From Zychaea mexicana (Eukaryota > Mucoromycota > Mucoromycetes > Mucorales > Lichtheimiaceae), in NCBI RefSeq assembly GCF_025766255.1, contig NW_026516701.1:1-64000 (forward strand): a DNA stretch of 64,000 bases, read 5' to 3'. Shown piece by piece: positions 60,231 through 64,000 of the stretch. The notes under the pieces were generated by a model, which worked only from the letters and a program-made list of their open reading frames with translations, did no database searches and was not told the origin of the DNA. The position numbers and the translations under genes were made by a program. Position 1 is the first letter of the stretch. Each line of letters begins with the position of its first letter.

Positions 60231-60264
60231 AATTCAACCATACTTTTTGCTGCTGAGCCCATTG

Positions 60265-62338
60265 ATGGATGATGATGAATTTGGACCAACACCATTTTCA
60301 GAGCAGGATGATGTTGATGCGATGAGTGTAGACTCCGTTCCTACCACGTTGGAGGATGATGAGTCGGTCCCAGACGCTCCAGCTCATCTGTTTGAATTCA
60401 ACACGGATTTCACGTAAGAATTTGTGATTAATGTCATGAATAGCTTGACTTTGAATAACCCAGTTGAAGAACTGTACAATGAATGGATTACGCCAAATAT
60501 TGTGAATCGATTTTGCATGTTATTTGGCTATGAGCATCATGACTTTTTAAATACATATCTCCCTTTTTGGTATGAAAGCGCAAAGATTGTCACAGTGTAC
60601 ATGAACAATGTCCGCGAGCATCTTGGAAGTCATATCCGATTGTTTGTTCATAAACGGATGGAAGATCTGCGTCCACAAGGTGGTTCACACACTTCCCGAA
60701 AACGAGCTTTCGGTGCTATGAAGCGACAGTTTATAGATGATTGGATCACGCACCGTAGTACACATGCACCTCTGTTTCAACCTCTCCCAGATGTGAGCCT
60801 TGAGCACAATCAGCGTCTGGAGCAGGTTTATAAAGAGTTGCAATGACGTGTGAGAGCCAATACCGAACCTGTTCATGATGAAGGGCTGTTTTATAATATT
60901 CGCGCCCATGAAGGCAGGTACTTGGCAACAATGTATCGTCTGGCGACAGAGGAACTGCTCGGAAGGCCATTCAATGCGTTCCCTCTTCGTCATGGAGAAA
61001 TGCCCAGGCATGTTACCATTGATGGAAAAATTCTTGGTGAGAACGTCTTGGGATTTGCTGTGCCTGCACATGGTAGACGTTACCACGAAGCCTGCAATAG
61101 AGCGTATCGACTCTGCTTTGATGTAGACAGAGAACCTTTTGTTGCTAGTGAAGCATCAGGGCTGCTTTTTTGTCAGACAATTACGACCGATGGTGTAGCA
61201 CTGCATGTTTTACTTCAGACTGCGCCGACCCATGCTATGGGTGTTCAACGCAGAAGGCATGTCTGCGAAGAAGGTGTGCCGTACATCTCTCAGGAAGCTT
61301 TGGTTGGAATGCCTGACGACCAATTGGTGCTATGCGATCCAAACAGGCGTGATTTGCTCTACATGATGAGAGCGGGCAGCACTGTTGAGCACAAATTGAC
61401 GATGCGATATACGCAGAATCAGCGCCAGAAAGAGTCAAAGTCGCGCGAGCATCAGAAAAATCCGTGCAAGAGCTTCGGGATGCTGACTTCGAGGTTAGAA
61501 ATGTGACCAATACTCTCAATTCTAGCAGCTCACGCTCAAACCGTGTCGATGAATATGAGCGTTACTTGCATGCGCGTGGCCAAACCAATTTTGATTTGCA
61601 TCAATATTGGGGCCAAATAAAATACCGCAAACGCAAGTTCAAAAGACATATCAATACTCGCCGTTCTGAAGACCGTCTCGTCGCCAATTTCAAAAGAAAG
61701 TTCGGCTAGAACGCAAGTCTATGCATAGGAGATTGGGGCGCCCCACACGGGCGGTACCATGAACCTATCAAAGGCAAAGGCTTCAGAAAATTATTTCAGC
61801 GTCATGGTATACCTGTTTTTCCGATCGATGAGCACCGCACCAGCAGCCTGTGCCCAGGTTGGGAAAACCAAAACGATGAAGCCTTGCGTGCCACTGGCGA
61901 CGGCGTGTTACAACATGTTGTAGTACGACGAATCCACGACCGTGGCGGCAGGACACTGACAAGGTGGTTCATGGCTTACTGGGCTGCAAAAGCCAAATGT
62001 GCAAAGAAGCTGTGGGCCTCCCTGTTGATGACTGTGATGCTGCGCGTTTCTGGAATCGAGACACCGTCTCTGTACTCAACATGCGATCTATCGTCCGGTC
62101 GATCCGAGAAACTGGTCAGTATCCTGAGCGGTTTCAGCATGATCAGCCAAGCCTGCAGCGTCCCCAAGAGCGACTTGTTAACTGGGACAATCATCCGCCT
62201 CCTCGTCGAACAGCACCGCGTGGTGAACCGCCGCCTGTTGTTGAGTTAGGACAGGAGCACAACGATGCCCAAAGACAAGATGCTGAGCAGCAGGTTCTTG
62301 GTAGGAACCGACTGTTGATACAGATCCAAAACATATAA
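60265..62338 (+). pseudogene. Fanzor (eukaryotic TnpB-like RNA-guided nuclease) pseudogene
   Basis: Begins 35 bp after the hAT-like terminus at ATG 60265 with an acidic leader. Core blocks: HVTIDGKILGENVLGF, TTDGVALHVLLQT, RuvC-I VLCDPNRRDLLYM (Asp codon 61336-61338), the helical YLHARGQTNFDLHQYWG, then LCIGDWGAPH and KGKGFRKLFQRHG, the alternative-glutamate segment FPIDEHRTSSLCPGW, KVVHGLLGCKSQMC and RuvC-III FWNRDTVSVLNMRS (Asp codon 62060-62062). This order (DPNKRD, GDW, DE.RTS.LC, HG...C, WNRD..A.LN) is the Fanzor/TnpB RuvC signature. Stops interrupt it at 60415 (TAA), 60844 (TGA) and 61707 (TAG), with frameshifts near 61440 and 61910, and CPGC of the zinc knuckle has become CPGW. Dead as a protein in this copy. 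Confidence 0.85.
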
Positions 62339-62771
62339 TTGCTCTCAACCTTTTAATTTAACGCTATGAATACGCTGTATACGTATCTACCATCCACTCA
62401 TTGCATATACATCATGATTACCAGATCAAAAAAAAATGCACGAAAAAGCCACAGAAAAAAAGTGGAAAAAAGGCATAAGAAAGCACATATAAAAAAAGAA
62501 CACAATCAAACGTTTTTCCCTCTCTCTATTTCATTGTAACTAGTATCTCACTCTATTTCTTCCTGTTACTTTCAATCAACCCGGCCTGGTTAACGACAGG
62601 CTTTCCCAAAGGGTTCCGAGAAGGAAGTAAGTGTACTATTTCATATATCTTCTTCTAGGCTTCTGATTGGCTCACTACTCAAATTCCTTGCTCTCAATGC
62701 AAGAAATCAGTTTACACCACCTCCTCCGCATATTCTTTTTAACCAAGGGAATATATCAGTCAACAACGACA
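62339..62771. other. 3' flank of the Fanzor relic and promoter of the TPX2-like gene
   Basis: A-rich tracts (62428-62436, 62488-62496) and a CT-rich stretch lie before the TPX2-like start. In Fanzor/TnpB elements the guide (omega) RNA maps to this kind of 3' flank. No obvious conserved hairpin could be picked by eye. Confidence 0.4.
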
Positions 62772-64000
62772 ATGGAAGACGACATTGTTTCTTATGATTT
62801 CGATGCTCCTAAATTTTATGATTTCCAGCATCCAGAACGATCTTTGGCTCTATGGAATGATTCATGGTTTGGTAAATAAGATACTTCTTGGTTTTTTCGT
62901 GGGTGGAGTGGTTTTAAAAATTATATAAACATTGCTAATCCAAAGTTCCTCACTGGACCATGAATCCACTTATATATCCAGCGACGCACACTCCTGAAAT
63001 ATTACAAACACGTACCAATCGTTTACGCTTACGGGGCCGTCGACCAGTGCTGCCACCACCATTCAGGCCCACTCCTAAGAAAGGAACAATACCGCCCTTG
63101 CCAACAACTGTGAATAAAAAAGCACCAACGGCAGTAGCAGCAGCAGTACAACGACCCAACACGACCACAGCTGCTACCACTACTGTTCCATCAGCCGCGA
63201 CGCATACTCGACGAGACATATTTAGCGCACTTGTTGCTTCTTCAAAAACCACAGCACCATCATCAAAAACAGCAGGACGCCAACAAAACGAAAAGCAGCA
63301 GCGTCATCATCATGTTCCTGCTAAAACAACAAAGACCTCACAAAGCGTAACTACCACTACTGGTGGTGGTAGTGGTGGTGGTAATACAGCAAGATTCGCT
63401 CGACCAACAGCGGCATCTATCAGCAAATCGCGTATTGTCTCTGAACGACGTGATGTGGCTACTGAACTCAAGCGTATCACGGAAAGATTTATTGAAAGAA
63501 AACCGTCGCAAAGTGGACCCGTCGTAACACCGATTGATAAGCAAAAAGAAGCCTCAATGACAAGTATGAGCGGTGGTAAAGATAATAATCGAGACGAGAA
63601 TAACAAAGAGAACGTTCCTCCGCATGAACGATCGCGTTTGGCAGTACAACACCAACAGCCTGCGAAGCAGCAACAAGAAGAGCAGGGATTCGAAGAACAG
63701 ACACGGGAAGAGCAGCGGCCGCCGCATAAAGCACAACAGAAACGACGACGAGTAATACCAACGCTTCCTTCTGAACGTCAATATTTGGCCCAGCAGATGC
63801 CCACAGAAAGAGCTCCCAGGGACGAGGAAGAACAAGAGCTGTTACAAAAGGATGTTGAATTGGCTATGCGGCATGAAGATCCTTTTGATGGGGTGAGCGA
63901 GGGACGAAGGCTGGAGGACAAAGATGCGACTTTTGATATTGTTGACAACAGACGCTCATCGCATGACGAGTTGACATCGCATCCAATACACCAAGAGCAG
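62772..64000 (+). CDS. TPX2-like spindle assembly protein (N-terminal part, runs off window)
   Basis: Exon 1 62772-62871 codes MEDDIVSYDFDAPKFYDFQ...ALWNDSWFG; a GTAAAT...CAAAG intron leads to exon 2 from 62946, open to the window edge (about 385 aa seen). The YDFDAP start followed by a DSWF motif is the N-terminal signature of TPX2, which activates Aurora kinase and nucleates spindle microtubules. The rest is basic and disordered (TRTNRLRLRGRRP), with a KENVPP KEN box near residue 254, a known type of APC/C degron found in TPX2. No stop appears on this strand, so the gene continues to the right; the C-terminal TPX2 repeats would be outside. Identity depends on a short motif. Confidence 0.65.

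Overview
This is nuclear DNA of a filamentous fungus, most likely a mucoralean or other Mucoromycota species. The reasons are short GT-AG introns (about 40-120 bp) in nearly every gene, a fused single-chain ATP-citrate lyase, CAG/CAA- and Ser-rich regulatory proteins, degraded copies of transposon types I associate with Mucorales genomes, and a Fanzor (eukaryotic TnpB) relic. The species cannot be named from sequence alone. Gene models were joined by eye from splice consensus and reading phase, so single-base exon ends are provisional.

Layout. 0.2-4 kb is accessory: a 76-bp tandem array, a dispersed repeat built on AAAAACTCGTACGCGTAAG, and a damaged gene of unknown family carrying a complete hAT-like element (2309-3180) with an 8-bp target duplication. 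4.2-30 kb is ordinary housekeeping sequence, mostly on the minus strand: ATP-citrate lyase, a four-finger C2H2 factor, a small unknown gene, a probable Fanconi-core (FAAP100/FANCB-like) gene, V-ATPase subunit A, a kinesin-10 and a 248-aa unknown, then an HMG-box gene (+) and cofactor-independent phosphoglycerate mutase (-). A ZNFX1/Hrr1/SAD-3-type RNA helicase (+) ends at 34.6 kb.

34.9-43.4 kb is a transposon graveyard: Ty3/gypsy and Mutator-like relics, unidentified coding debris, a tRNA-Gln(CTG) gene, and a second copy of the dispersed repeat. 43.6-46.9 kb is an ENA-like P-type cation ATPase (-), followed by a Tc1/mariner relic and about 4 kb without recognisable genes. 52.2-56.4 kb holds a 727-aa low-complexity protein and a C1D/Rrp47 gene, both minus. 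57.5-62.3 kb is accessory again: a two-hairpin GC-rich element, diverged tandem repeats, a Q/P-rich ORF with in-frame stops, the right end of a second hAT-like copy, and directly after it a Fanzor nuclease pseudogene. The window ends inside a TPX2-like spindle gene (+).

Together: metabolism and energy (ACL, iPGM, V-ATPase, ENA-type ATPase), chromosome and RNA biology (kinesin-10, TPX2-like, FAAP100-like, C1D, ZNFX1-like helicase) and transcription factors (C2H2, HMG). The genes do not form a co-operating cluster. The most notable items are the Fanzor relic beside a hAT-like terminus, the intact hAT-like element, the FAAP100-like gene, and the HMG-box gene near an RNA helicase.
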